A stretch of DNA of 64,000 bases from Artocarpus heterophyllus. Its lineage: Eukaryota; Streptophyta; Magnoliopsida; Rosales; Moraceae. Every line of letters begins with the position of its first letter. Position 1 is the stretch's first letter. Shown here piece after piece: positions 11,467-24,419 of the stretch. The notes under the pieces were generated by a model that saw only the letters and a list, made by a program, of their open reading frames with translations, was not told where the DNA came from and did no database searches. The stretch is from the NCBI GenBank assembly GCA_025403435.1, contig CM046341.1, positions 7,649,219 to 7,713,218 on the forward strand, written 5' to 3'. Made by a program: the position numbers and the translations under genes.

Positions 11467-12934
11467 AGATAAGTTTATCTCGACTACTTCACAATAAAGA
11501 TAAAAAAAAAATTAAAATTGTAAAAAAAAAAGTTATTGTTGTTTAGAATTATAATTTATGCATTCTAAAGTAATTTTTATTAAATTTCTACAAGCTAATT
11601 ATACTTTACTTAATTTCTAATAATTACTCATTTTTATTTCATGATTTTTAATGTTCATTTAATTTAATTTAATAATTATACTTAGGTTAATTATTATTAA
11701 TTACTCTATTTATTTTATTACTATTTAGTAATTAATCTTGATATTATTGATTATTATTTTTTAATAATTTTTTTATGTAATATTTGAAAAATTCCAGTAA
11801 TTGATAAGTATAATCAATTAACGATTTTTCCATCACTACACCATTGAGCTCATAAGAATTATAAGTTTAGAGCATATAAGTACGAGTTTTGGTAAGAATT
11901 ATAAAGATAACAATAGTATGAGATGCTCAGTCATGCTTTGCATGTTGAACCAGTTTAGGAATAACCGCGAACTTCCAACTAGAAAGCTTAGTAGTAAACC
12001 AAAATAATAGATAATAAGTTAAATGAGAAAGAAAGAGTGCAATGTTTAAGAAAAATATAGACTTGCAACAAGTCAATATATCCTTAACGGATGAAGCAGA
12101 TTTTTGGTGCTATATTTAAGCACTTGATCAGTTATTTTGACAAAATCCAAGTATTCAAGGTAAGGGTTTTACGTAAAAATTCATGAAATTCCTCAATTTT
12201 ATGATTAGAGTGAATTTGGTTATATAAAATACCGCCAAGCAATATGAGAATGTTATTAGAAATCCGTTCAAGATTAAAAAAAAAAAAAAAACTCTTGAAA
12301 TTTATATTGGATTTTATATACTGTGGTCAGGGATTTTCTTGAAAAATCGCATGTTAAGTTTTATGATATGAGAATTTGTGGAACTATAAAATACATTCTG
12401 AAATTCTATATTAAATATTATAGCTAGATTTTTTGTCTTACAGGAGCAAAATAATTTGGTTTATGATTTTACACCATGATTTAAGGCAAAGGAAAAATTT
12501 AAACTATAAATTAACTTGAAAATTCACTGTAGAAGATTTTCATGTATAGTGTTGTATTAATAGTGTTTAGAGAAATGCTCTAAAGCATAAAATGTCCTTA
12601 ATTGCCTATTAGTTAGAAATTTATTTACACAAGGAGCATTTTTTATAAAAGATGCTATCTGGACTTGGAAAATGATACTGTTAAAAACTATATTAATCCT
12701 AAGACAAATATAGGAAAAGTTAAATCTAGGTATTATGTAGTCAAGGAATAGCTTTAAGATCAATGACGGTCCAACTTTAGTATTTGATTTAGAAACAACA
12801 TCACTGATAGGTTTGAAGGATAGACTTGGATTGTGTAAGCAAAGATAGTGGATCTGACAGGAACTAAAATTTTCCTGCTAGCTAGCTAGCTAGTTTTCCC
12901 AGCCAATGAAAAAAAAGTACATGTTTTACAGAAA
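11467..12934. other. AT-rich spacer, no gene seen
   Basis: Low-complexity AT-rich sequence (11,480-11,830), then unique-looking noncoding DNA. It should contain the missing right end of the 6,918 CACTA relic, but no GTAGTG-type terminus was found. A (GCTA)n run lies at about 12,878-12,894. Confidence 0.5.
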
Positions 12935-13279
12935 CTTCACTACAACAAAAAACACTTTTCGAGGTGAAATTTTTAGTCTTTATAAGTGTTTGAATTTGTC
13001 TTTGAATACTTCAGAGACCAAAAATTTGTTTCATCATAATTTGTCTCTAAAAGTATTAGAGACTAATTTTTAATTCATGTAAAAAAAAAAAACTATTTTT
13101 AGAGACCAAGTATTTATATCTATAGTGCTGTTTTTCACCTGAAGTAACTGATGAACTATTTGCATTTTCTTATGTGCCTGATTATCTGTTTCTTCATATT
13201 CTGGTTGTATTGTAAATAGAGTTTGATACCATCCGAAATCTCTTGATGGTAGATGTACCACTTAAAATTCTGGCATTCA

Positions 13280-13817
13280 GGTTGATGGTGAGCATGGTGG
13301 TAAGTCATGTGACTTTTATAGAGAAATTATTGACACACTTGGGGTTAACTTCCATTTAGGATACACAGTTGTACTATTCAAATGTGAGTAGTTTGAGACA
13401 AGTCCAAGAAATCATAGAATAAACAAAGTTTTAAATGTGATGAGCGTCAACATTAGTTTAGAGTGGTATATAACATATCCATACATTTTAGCAATTCAAG
13501 CTAAACAATTATATTATGCAAACGATAATGAATTAGGAAATATTTGGTGCTTTGTTCAAAAGGTAAATCATCATTACTTATGGGATATCCCAAAGAATTC
13601 AAAAGACGGCGCAAAAGATGAAGATGAAGTTCAATTTGATAACGATGCTTACCAAGATGATAACTCTTCGAATGTTCATGTTATTCCCTGCAAGATTGAT
13701 ATGGAAATAGAACAATTTAAAGGGCCAGAATTCAACCAATTGAAATCGACTCTAACATTGTTGATAGAGAACTTACTGACAAGGATATTGGTGATGATAC
13801 AAATGAAGAAATACTAG
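13280..13817 (+). pseudogene. DUF4216-like CACTA protein remnant
   Basis: Codons near 13,310-13,385 read FYREIIDTLGVNF...YTVVLFKC, and the frame from 13,437 (126 codons) contains PYILAIQAKQLYYANDNE followed by a W-CFVQKVNHHYLWDIP segment. This is the pattern of the DUF4216 domain found downstream of transposase genes in plant CACTA elements. The two pieces are in different frames, and the rest of the protein is absent. It is a decayed passenger of the element at 12,938-15,420. Confidence 0.6.
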
Positions 13818-14464
13818 GTTTTTCTCATGAAAGTTTTAAAGCAGAATCAGAATTTTGGTGATAGTGATAATTAATGATAGTGATAATGGACTAATAGGCC
13901 TAGTTTAAGAATCATCATTTTCCATAGGTCCATTTTATATTTCTAAACCCTAAATGTTGCATCCAATTTATTTTTCTCTTAATCGTTCTATTTTCTTTTG
14001 ATGCTTACATATTATTAAGAATTTAGAAGTTGCAAATATAATTCCCAAATTCTTTTTTAAACTAAAGGCAATTTTTCTAAGTAGAAATGTTAGAGTTACT
14101 CTCTTTGTTACTTTTTTGTCACTATCTATCCTCTCCTCTTACCACATATCATTGTACTTTCCAACAAAAATAAATCATAATTTTAAACCTGTTTTACCTT
14201 TTATTATAATTGTGCCACTCCCTAGTATATTTACCTTGCTACTATTTAAAAAGAAAAAATATGGTATGCCCCACTTTATTTTAGTATTTTATTTTTTAAA
14301 TTCGTTTTTCTATATAAAATGACTTACAATCAAACTATGTTGCAATTATGTTGTGTCAAAAATATATACAATTTGTTTGTTCGATATATAAATATATATA
14401 TGTATACAACCTTTATAAGAAAACTGTAACTAAAAATACATAATCGTTATATATATAATGTAAC

Positions 14465-14484
14465 ATATATATATATATATATAT
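14465..14484. repeat. (TA)n microsatellite
   Basis: Short TA run within the CACTA element. Confidence 0.75.
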
Positions 14485-15539
14485 TCTTCTTTTTCTGTAT
14501 TTAAAATGTCCTAAAACTATAAAAAAAAAAAAAAGGGTATATGCAAAAAACATAATCGTTATATAGATAACGTTTATATAGCCTTTCAATTGTGAGTAAA
14601 AAATATAAATTTCTTTTTTTATTAACGTTCAATAGCATTTCACTAAAAAAAAACACAAATTAACCAAAATTTTGATATCAAATCATTGGAGACGAACCAA
14701 ATTTTGTTTCTAAAACAAGCTCATCGAGTTTCCGAGGCCAAGATTATTTTGTCCCTAAATGTACTTCTAAGTGATTCAAAGACCACATCATGGTTCGTCC
14801 ACAAAATTGATTTTTACAGACAAAATAGTTTGTCTCTGAATATGGAAATCTTTCTCAAAATATTTTCGGCAGGAAATCTTTTTTTGATGCTAAATCTTTC
14901 CTCCAAATCTTTTTGAATCAAGTTTAACTTCTTTAAGACACAAATATTATTTTGTCTCAAATATGTCTCTGAATATGGAAAATTTCCCTCTAGATATTCT
15001 TGGTGGAAATCTTCCCTCCAAATTCTTTAGAGACAAAAACGTAATTTTATCTCTAAATCATGTTTAACTACGTTAAAAGAAAAATATTATTTTGCTAAAA
15101 TATAACAATAATGCAACTTAGAGACAAATTTTTTGTGTCTTTAAAGATATATATTTTTTTCATATCTAAATATTCAAAAGCTTCCTACCGAAATTATTTT
15201 ATGTGTAAACTTTCCCTCCAAATTCATCAGAGATTACATTAATATTTTGTCACCAAATATTTCACTTAGAGAAACATGTTTCGTTTTTAAAAAAATTAAC
15301 AAAAAGTTCAAGAGAGACAAAAGATTTAGAGACAACCTGTATTGTCTAAAAAAGCTTTTAGAGATGAAATTAGATTTGTCTCTAAAAAAGTCGTCTCTAA
15401 AATAGACTTTTCTTGTAGAGCTTGGAGATAAATCTGCCAAAGTTAAAAACAAATACTTAAAAAGTTGATCTTGCCTTTAAAAAAGACCCCAACTTTACTA
15501 TGATGTAATTGTTTTTTGAGACATTTAATAATAATTATA

Positions 15540-16270
15540 TCCTCATGATGTTAAATTAGTTTAAATGTATGATAAGCAAACTAAAGTCTGAGGCTGTTGA
15601 TCTAAATCTTTAAGATCATGCATACGATGGACAAATTATGGCAAAAACATGAATCTTAAGATGATAGTCTATATATAAAAGGTCTATAATCAAGTGAATA
15701 AAGTTTTGCACTTTATTCATGCTAAGATTGTTATGTTGTTAACATTCTTAACATGAGATCACTTCTCTTAGTCATTGAGTAGGACTTCGCAAGTAGAGAC
15801 ATTAGTATATTGTCATTGGTGATAATATATTGGATTGGGACTAAGGATGAATGGATTTAATTAATAATTCTATTTGAATAAATCAATTAAGTTTAGACAA
15901 TCATATCTATTATAGCTTAATCTTGAAATGAATTAATGATTTTTAATTCTTGACTTGTGTTTTTTGATGTACAAAAGCGTGACATCCTAAATTAATTAAA
16001 GGTATGCATACCCGTACGTTGAAAGCATGACTTTTGAACAATGTAGACTCATTATTCATAGATATAGAATCCATAGCTCTTTTTATCATTAATGATATTC
16101 TCTTATAGGCATTATCTTATAATTGGAAACTAGAGTACTCGACCATTTGGATATGTATGTTTAACTGAATGGTATATTATTTGTATTAGTTATGTATAGT
16201 AAGTATTCGATGGTGAGATAATAGAACATAAGATAAATATAATTAGGAAGATAAAAAAAAATTTACCTTT
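15540..16270. repeat. LTR-like repeat, copy 1 of 3
   Basis: Shares ordered phrases with 17,040-17,990 and 53,560-54,240, such as 'GGAATCCATAGCTC', 'TAGAGTACTCGAC' and 'TAGAGACATTAG'. The match is patchy. I infer a diverged copy of the same retroelement LTR; no ends were found. Confidence 0.4.
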
Positions 16271-16924
16271 AAGTTAATTATAAATATCCTATGGAGATGT
16301 TACACATGATGATATATCATATATGAAAAAATTATTGTAGTTTCGTAATTAATGTATAGTTTGAAAGTATAGCTTTAAGCTTTTAGTTGAATAGCTTTAG
16401 AGTTAATAATTATGAAATACACATGCTGGGGATATAATATTTTATAATTGTAAGAGCTTGATCTATATATGTCCATTTGGTCATCTTTGCTAGCTTATAT
16501 TATTCCTATAATGATATGGTGTGTTTTTCCTACAAATTAGCAACTTATGTTAATTCTTAGATCGGCATAAATTCTTTTGATTGGATTTTACAATATATAT
16601 TAGTTTATTGGTTGAATTAATTTAAAATAAACATATTGAATTATTTAAAAATATTTGATTTGTTATGGGATTATCTATATATAATTGTTTTAATCAAATA
16701 ACTTTTGTATTGGGTTATTTAAATAAAAAGTGAAGCTCTATGAAAGATGCACGGATCAAATAAAGTAGTAATTGTACAATTGGCTCAACACGGGTTGATC
16801 AGCCCTAGTGTGGGTATCGACCACTCCTGTTATTGGAATTGTTGCTTATATAGCATAGTGTAAATTCTACAAGGTAATTATAAATGTAAGGTATTTCATA
16901 ATTAATAAAATAAAAAACGTGTAA

Positions 16925-16926
<2 letters not shown>

Positions 16927-16956
<30 letters not shown>
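16927..16956. repeat. (TA)n microsatellite
   Basis: About 15 TA dinucleotides. Confidence 0.85.
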
Positions 16957-16959
<3 letters not shown>

Positions 16960-17039
16960 AATATCATAAATGTTTCAATACTTGTAAAAATACGTAATTA
17001 TGTATATGAAGTGTTCATAAAAATGGAGGATATAAGTAT

Positions 17040-19294
17040 GTATACTTTGTATAAACATTGGTTTACAATTGGTAGATAAAGCTGGACATTTTATCTTACC
17101 TAAGATTGTGATGTCGTTTATTCCGAACTTGTTGGAATGATCTTATCCATATTATAGTAATGTCATAATTACTGGATAGAGACATCTATATGTTTGGAAC
17201 ACATTAAACCTAGAACAAGATAGAATTTAAGTTCTTGTGTAATTTCATAGTAAGAAATTAGAATTCCATCACTTTGATTATTTTATGGGTCTTGTTTTAA
17301 TCCTAAGGTGATCATTGGACTCACGTCTATGTATTATGCCTTTTGGCTGCCAATGAATGAGATCTGTAGCATCTATGATCAATACCTTAGTCTATTGAAG
17401 ACATAGCATTATAGGCAGCTAGGAACACTACTCACAGACTTGGAATCCACAGCTCCTATTAGATAGGATGATAAGATAATCTTCCCATAAGTACTAATTC
17501 AGGAACTTGAGTGAAGAGTACTCGCTATTTAATATGGAATATCAAATATTACCTAAATCCTCATTTATGATTTGTTCATAAGTAGGTCCCCCATTAGAGA
17601 ATGAACGAGACTCATGAGCAAAGATATAATTAGAGAGGTTGTAGAGAAATCTATAAACCTACCTCTAATTATGAATATTATTGTAGAGGTTATGATTACA
17701 TGGTAAATGATTATATCAATGAACAACTTTAATAATGACAAATTATGTTTAAGGTTTCATATAATTTTGTATATAATTTAAGTACAACCTTGATCTTTGA
17801 TAGTGGCACAAATCGGAGTTAATAATTATTATTAATTTAATTGTGATATAATTAAATAAAAAATAATTATTGGGGCTTAAATAATTTGTCTATTGGGTCC
17901 CCTTGCTAGCTCCATAATGTTCTTTCAGATGGATCAGTGGAAATATTTTTGGATTAATTTTATGTCTAGCGATAAAATGGTAATTCCACACACTAGTCCA
18001 CTAGGATTGTGTGGCGCCACTCACTGGAGCTCTGGGAGTTCATGTGGTGTTATTCCATGATTTTAGGAGACAAGTATCTTACATGATCTTCGGGTAATCT
18101 ATTTGCTATCTTGTTGCTGATAAATATATTTTTCAAGAGTTAAAATAGATGCTATAGATAATTATTTGAATTACGTGACAGATAAAATAATTAAGAAAAT
18201 AATGGAAGGTATTTATTTTAAAAGTTAAAAAAATAATATCTTAGTTTGAACTGAAATCAGATTTCCAAAAGATATTAGACAGATATGAGATCACACAATT
18301 GAAGGTAGTTATGGCACGTGTCACACCACCATTGGAAGCTACAGATCATGCCTACCACATCTAAGAGATGGCATGATCTACTCAAAATCCTGGTGGGATG
18401 CTGTTTCAACTTCCAAGCCTTTATGTACCTATAAATAGAACTTGGAGGCTCTATTTTCAGTAGACTTTTATGTAGCCTCCATCTAGTGTTCTTTGAGCTC
18501 TCTTCTGCAGAGTTTAAAGAACCTCTGCAGATAAAGGTTGGAAGGAGATTAACTATGAGATTTCATGATGCCCACACACCAGTTGATCTAGAAAGGGGAG
18601 AATAAAAAGGAAGATTGGAAGGTTTTGGAACGCTTGATCGTCAAAAGCTATTGCTAAACTCGTAAGTTTGAGTTATTATTTAATAATTATATATAGCATA
18701 TGAGAAGGATCCTAAAAGCCTAAGAAAAATTTTAAAACCTAATTCCAATGCCTTTGTTTTTAATTTTTAGGTTCCCACCCAACACCTACCACATCAGTAA
18801 TATGTGCGACGTGATTTTGTTACGAGATTTAACCTAGACTTGAATTTTGAAGTCTAATCTAATACCAACTCCCATAAATAGGAAACATGTTTCTATAGTC
18901 ATTTAGATCACTTGGGAAGTTTAAAGAGAGCTTTAAGATAGAGAAACTTTGTATCACCCATAGGGTTATTATTTAGCATCAAGAATAATAATTATTGGTC
19001 TTCTTTTGTGGTTGGCATGAGACGTTACCTAAAATAAGGATGAACAACGTGTTTTACTTGCTTTTCGGTAGTGAAAAAGAGAATAGCAATGAAGATCAAA
19101 TAGTTGAGGCTCTTCCAACAACAATTCTCACATAGCAGTTTTGTTGTTTTTGTTTCTATCAAAAGTGCAGCTTTCGGTCTACAATAGGTACAAAGATATT
19201 AGATTAATTTATATACATAGCATGTATAACTCATTTTATGGAAAAGCATCTTATTAAAAATTTTAAAATTTCATTGCGTATTTGTCTTCCAACA
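17040..19294 (+). mobile_element. Copia-type LTR relic with promoter
   Basis: Left half (17,040-17,990) matches 53,560-54,240 phrase by phrase, including GTTTACAATTG-TAGATAAAG and CTGCCAATGAATGAGATC. A TATA box (CTATAAATAG, 18,429-18,438) is followed by a leader-like stretch with TTCTGCAGAG repeats. The segment ends CTTCCAACA at 19,294, immediately before a methionine-tRNA-type primer-binding site. I infer the 5' LTR of an old Ty1/copia element; the start is not resolved and nested insertions are likely. Confidence 0.45.
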
Positions 19295-19295
19295 A

Positions 19296-19310
19296 TTGAT
19301 ATCAGAGCCA
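19296..19310 (+). other. Primer-binding site relic (tRNA-Met type)
   Basis: TTGATATCAGAGCCA differs by one base from the TTGGTATCAGAGCCA copia primer-binding site. It sits two bases after a CA end. No recognisable gag follows. Confidence 0.5.
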
Positions 19311-20599
19311 TAGTTTTAATAGTTTTGTTATATTATGTTGTCGTGAGTTAATTTGGAATATGTTTATTAACTATTAGTTGTTAATTAAATTTTTGGTTTC
19401 ATTATTAATATTAATTATTTATTTTTGTCAGTTATGGTTCCTTAGAGGTTAGAATATGTGTTTAAGTTTTTCATGAAATTAAATGGCTGTCTATCATCAC
19501 CACCTTGGATTTGTTATTTTATTTTATAGAAATTCTTTAAACCAAAAACAATATAGGTTTTTGTTGTAAATTTCTCTTAAAACAATTTTTCAATGTGAAG
19601 ATGGATCTAGAAGATGGAGATGATTTCTGCTTAAGGTATTTTCCGTGTTTATAGAATTTTTCATAGGTCTTTTTAATTGTTATTAAAATTAAAAGTTGAA
19701 AATAATGAAAAAAGAATCTCTTTTTTTTTTGTGACAGGCTAGACGATCAGCTCATGTATAGCACAGTTGACCGAGTACAGCTGAATAGCCTCCCCATCGG
19801 ATGAGCCACTCGACCAGCCCTAGTGTTGGGCAGTCAACCGCCTTACATTAGAAATGTATTTTTCTATTATTTTCAGAAAGTTTTATTTAATGAGATAGTT
19901 TTGAGTAAAACAAAAGAAAAATTTTATAATAGAAAGACAATAAATTTTGGACTTTATGATACTAAAATAAAAGATGGAGGCCACATGAAGAAGGATACAA
20001 CGAGAAACTACAAGGTGAAGAATTGATAAAATGTTTTGATTAAATTTTGTCATTTTTATTTTCTTTTCTCTAGGATGGAACAATAATATTATGATTATTT
20101 ATTATATTGCTTATAGCTTTGCTTATTACGTTGCTTGTTTGCTTTATAGTATATTTTTCTATGTATGTTGATAACATGTCAAGTAGAATAGGGAGTGCTG
20201 CTCATTAAAAGTTGTTCATGCATGCTTTAACATAAAACCTTGTTTTTAAAATATTGAGTAGGAGAATGTTATTGAAGAGAGGACCTTGGCCTCCATTGTT
20301 GGTCCATAGGTAACACATGATGGTTTCAATCCCTATGAAGGGATTAATCATGTACCGAGTTGGATCTCTGAAAGGATAATTTACTTGAGCATATTTTATC
20401 ATTATTCACCACTAGATGACTGATGAGTGAGTATTTTACTCACAAATCAAGTAATTTTTGTGCTTAAGTATTATGAAAATCCTCAAGCTATTGTGTGCTT
20501 TTGATGTTTTTTGTGTTACTTTGTAGGAACTTAATAAAATAGGCCTTAATGGAATGTTTGGGCATAAAAAGGATGGTTTTGAAGCTAAAACCTACAAGG
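19311..20599. other. No gene seen
   Basis: AT-rich noncoding DNA. The stretch at 19,735-19,845 (GACCAGCCCTAGTGTTGGGC...) shares phrases with 16,775-16,830 (GATCAGCCCTAGTGTGGG), so both may be pieces of one old repeat. Confidence 0.4.
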
Positions 20600-20704
20600 G
20601 CTGCACGGCCAATGCGACCTGCTACCTAGCCAGCACGCCTTGCTGCATGGCCAGCCCAACCTACTGTGCGGCCAACATACCTTGCTGCGCAGCCAGTGTG
20701 GCCT
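20600..20704. repeat. 21-bp minisatellite, five units
   Basis: Exactly five units of 21 bp (20,600-20,620; 20,621-20,641; 20,642-20,662; 20,663-20,683; 20,684-20,704), each close to GCTGCRCGGCCA followed by nine variable bases ending CCT or CTT. The G+C content is far above that of the flanks. The minus strand is open across it and would give a seven-residue repeat rich in W, C and S, but nothing suggests it is translated. A TATA-like CTTATATATACC at 20,769-20,780 suggests that it lies in an LTR promoter region. Confidence 0.85.
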
Positions 20705-20879
20705 TGGCATGCTGATGGTGCTTTTGAGAGTTGATTTGGCCCATGTTGGCGATCCAACGGATGGAGGCTTATATATACCCATTTTATCCCAAAACCATAA
20801 GGAGGAAGAGTGTAGAGGAGAAGGTACAATTTCCAAGAGAGATTAGAGCTTATTCCAAGTAAGAAGATGGAGAAAAAAT

Positions 20880-20973
20880 AAAAATATATATTTTTTCTTT
20901 TGATTTAGTTTAGGATTTTATTTCTAAATAAAAAATATATTTTCTTTTGATTTAGTTTAGGATTTTATTTCTA
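20880..20973. repeat. 47-bp tandem duplication
   Basis: Two near-identical copies ending TTTAGGATTTTATTTCTA, offset by 47 bp. Confidence 0.8.
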
Positions 20974-21184
20974 GTTTTAAATTTTAGGTTTTATTTCCAA
21001 TAAAACATCATGTTAGAAGCATTTGGAGATCAAGAAAGATAAGAGGAGAAGAAGATGAAGAGCTTGGTGACCGTGAAAACTCCAAATTGGGTTTTTTCTT
21101 TCTGATTCTCTTCTTCTTTTTTTGTTTTTTTTTTTTTTTTTGATTTACAAATGTTGAATACTTGATGCTAGTTTGTTTAAATTT

Positions 21185-21845
21185 TGTTAGGGATGAGCTC
21201 GGTGCCTTCCGTCGAGCACCGAGGAACCTATTCCTAGTGGTCGATAGATCTGCTTGATGGAAGCAGTTGGAAGCGTAATATCGAACCCTTTTGAGCTTGG
21301 CATGTCTATCCGAGGTGCTCTTTAGGGCCCTTTGGGCCGCGACGTTAATGATCGCCTCCTCGAGTAAGACAGTAGCTCAGGTTGGGTTGTCCTAACCTAC
21401 AAACAGGCTGCCACTTGCCATAAGGAGTCAATAGGTGGTAAACTTCCCACCGCCAGATGGAGACTAATCTGTCGGCGGGGACTATGACACTTGTCTCCTA
21501 CCATCTAACAGGCCTTGATGTGACACACAGGTCGTGGGTGAAACTCACCTAACACCCTATCCAACTAGCAACTTATAAATAGAGTGCATTTATTGCAGCT
21601 CAAGCAAGCGTGCTCATTCCCAATTAACCAACTAGCTCCCGTTTTCTGCAAAGCAACACCTGCCTTGAGCGTCAGAGAGCCCTTGTCTAGTACCCAAATG
21701 ATGTCCATCTTTTACCACTGAAGCATCCCCCCTCTTGTTGTAGGTACTTCCAAGCAGGCAGAAGCGAGCAGGAAAGAGTTGTCTGACCACCGTGTGCAGC
21801 CGTATGTGGTGTTGATTCGTTGCCACTCACTAGTAATCATCAACA
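21185..21845 (+). repeat. 5' LTR of the gypsy element
   Basis: Begins TGTTAGGGATGAGCTCGG, contains a TATA box (CTTATAAATAGAG, about 21,571-21,583), and ends ATCATCAACA before TTTTGGCACTAGAAAGAGG, a typical gypsy primer-binding region. The length is 661 bp. Without a 3' LTR the ends rest on motif recognition only. Confidence 0.65.
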
Positions 21846-22599
21846 TTTTGGCACTAGAAAGAGGGCGCCTACGCCTTCACTCAAAGTCACCAGCCACAAC
21901 TTAGCTCGTGACCCAAGCATGGTAACACAAGGCAATACCTAGGATGAGGGTGGCCCTTAGGAGGCTCAGGTGAAGCCTGAAATCGAAACCAAAACCTGGC
22001 TAGACCTAGAGGCCATCCCCAGGCTACAAGGTCCTGGTCCAGGGATTATGGCAGTGCGGTCAGGGCCAAATAAGTAAATGACCCGGTCGCTCAAGATCCA
22101 ATCCGAGAACTCACTAATGATGTTCACATACTCATACAACAACTCGCACAGCAACAAGCAGAGCATCAACAGGCTCCTGTCCTCCTTCCCTTAGCCTAGG
22201 CAAACGAGGCCAGAGGTTGAGCAAGACAAGCATCTGAAAGAGAAAATAAAGTCGACTCCGAGCACTCTAAACGATCCCTAAGGGGAGTCTCGGTGAACAA
22301 TAGGCTTGTCCGGGAAGGCTGACTTGGCCTTCAAGGAGGCCGATGACAATCACAATAGGGATCCTGAGCATTGGTATTTGATCAGCTCAGGCACCAAGGG
22401 GAAGTAAGTTCAACAGGACTGACGATTTGGAGGTGCTGATAAGGGTTGAGGGAGGAGCCCCCTATAGAGTGGAACTACCCGAAGATACCAACAGTCGCTA
22501 ACTTTAGGAGCTGCAATGCCAGATTGACAAAATCTAGAACAATAGATTTGGGCTTCACGATGGCGGCATGCTAGACCCGCCGTTCACAAACGCCATTAT

Positions 22600-23434
22600 G
22601 CGAGTCCCTAGGCTCCCAAAATTAGAGGTCTCATAGATCAAAGTGTGTGTTGGGACGACCGATGCCGATGAGCATGTAGAGCTCTACCGAGGACACATGC
22701 TCTTGCATAATGCCAGCAACGCAGCCATGTGTAAGGCCTTTTCACTAACCTTGACTGGTCCTACTCGGTAATGGCTTAGGCGGATAGAGCCAGCCATTAT
22801 CACCTCTTTCTGCTAGCTATCTGAGGCCTTCTCTACTGCCTTTTCCGCAACGAAGATGATAAGGAAAGAAATAAATCACCTCTATGTTGTCAAGTAGGGG
22901 GACGGGAATGTTAGGGATTACATAAACTGATTTACCTAAGCCGCGCTAGAGGTCGGGCACATTGAAGACGAGACCCTAAAGCACGCCTTCATAAAGGGTC
23001 TCTAAGACAAAAAACTAACCTGGTCACTTGCCTTTGAGTAGTCAAGCACATTTTCTCAAATGCTTGGCTACGTACAGAGGTAGGCCAATGTGGCTGAGTA
23101 CATGAAAAGTTACCGAGAAGAAGGTGGTAGCAACGGCAACAAGAAGGACAAGAAACAAAAATAGGCCCCCAAGCACTAAAGTGCTAAGTAGAACAAGAAG
23201 CAAAAGAAGGAAAAGAAGACTGAGAAAACAATGGTGCTAACCGAGAAATTTCAAAGCTACACACCCTTGGTCGCTAACATCGATGAGGTGCTCATCCAGG
23301 TGAGTGGTAGGAACCTATTGGTCAATTTGCCTAAGTTGAAGGGGAGCAAAGCTAAGAGGGATCAAAATAAGTACTACAACTTCCATAAAGATATAGGACA
23401 CAACACTCGCGACTGCATTCAGCTCAAAGACTAG
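22600..23434 (+). pseudogene. Gypsy gag remnant
   Basis: Conceptual translation shows the retrotransposon gag pattern: DADEHVELYRGHMLLHNASN (about 22,663 on), AMCKAFSLTLTGPTR, then about 80 residues later the GNVRDYI region. A zinc-knuckle relic (YYNFHKDIGHNTRDCIQLKD) lies at about 23,371-23,430, with the first cysteine replaced. Several in-frame stops are present. Confidence 0.7.
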
Positions 23435-23789
23435 ATCAAAAGACTGGTCCGAGACAGGCATTTACGAGAGTTTGTTGAGCGAGTCCTAACTCCTAGCTCT
23501 GCAGACAGGGGAAACGACCAACCAACATGGGATGCCCAAAGCCGCCCACGTAACGAAAGTGGGAACACCTCAAAACCTTTGAACATTGTTCATACAATTT
23601 TTAGAGGGTCAGTTATTGGGGACACTTCTAGCAAACGATGAGCTTATGCTTGGGAGGCTCGGCTGGTTGAGAAGGGCGATCTCATGAACATGTTCGAGCA
23701 CATCAACAAAATCTACCAACAATAAGATGTCCCGATCACTTTCACTGAGGAAGAGATAGACAAACTTGTTCACCCAAACAACGATGCCC

Positions 23790-24190
23790 TCGTGTGTGAA
23801 CTACAAATTGCCAATAATATTGATCGATAAGTACTAATCGACAACGGTAGTTTGGCCGATATTCTTTTTAAGCAGGCCTACGACAAGTTGAAGATCAGTA
23901 ACGCCACCCTCATCTAGTTCTAGACACCTTTGTATGGCTTCATGAGAGAATGTGTCTGAGCAGCAAGGAAGGTCGGCCTACCAGTCACCTTTAGAGATGG
24001 GGATGCTCGGGTAAGACGCATTGTTAACTTTTTTGTCATTGACAAACCCTTCCAGTATAATATCATCATAGGTCAACTGACCTTGAACGTATGAAAGGCC
24101 ATGGTCTCCACCTACCATTTGGTGATGAAGTTCCCCATGGAGAATAGGGTTGGAGTCATCTAGTCATGACAAAGGGATTCAAGGGACTAT
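23790..24190 (+). pseudogene. Gypsy aspartic protease remnant
   Basis: The active-site region reads VLIDNGSLADILF, where the usual motif is V-L-V/I-D-x-G-S-S-A-D-I-L. The stretch INFFVIDKP...YNIIIGQLTLNV is recognisable further on. Stops interrupt the frame. Confidence 0.6.
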
Positions 24191-24419
24191 TATTTGAACA
24201 CCGTCAAAGACACCTCAGCTTGATAGTTAAGCATCTCAACTATTTATAAAATTGATGAAACACTGCTTCCCACTGAGCAGGCGCCCAATATGCTATCAGA
24301 TCTCGACCCCCAACTTCCTGATGAAAAGGTGAGAGCTACACCAGTGGAGGATTTAGTGCCATCTAATTTGGACCTTGAACATCCCGACTGAATGGTCTAA
24401 CTCGATTCTTAGCTAAAAC

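Larger units (their letters stand above)
12938..15420 (+). mobile_element. Non-autonomous CACTA transposon, 2,483 bp
   Basis: Left end CACTACAACAAAAAACACTT and right end ...TTTTCTTGTAGAG are imperfect inverted repeats (the last two bases are AG where CACTA elements have TG). Both ends are flanked by the 3-bp duplication CTT (12,935-12,937 and 15,421-15,423), the size expected for CACTA. Subterminal GAGACAAA/TTTGTCTCTAAA words are repeated densely on both sides. The interior keeps only a remnant of a CACTA-associated protein (13,280-13,817), so it cannot move on its own. Confidence 0.85.

Noticed and set aside
20585..20846. Three overlapping open frames over the 21-bp repeat
   Set aside because: A 21-bp period keeps every frame open; no start context, neighbour or homologue supports translation.
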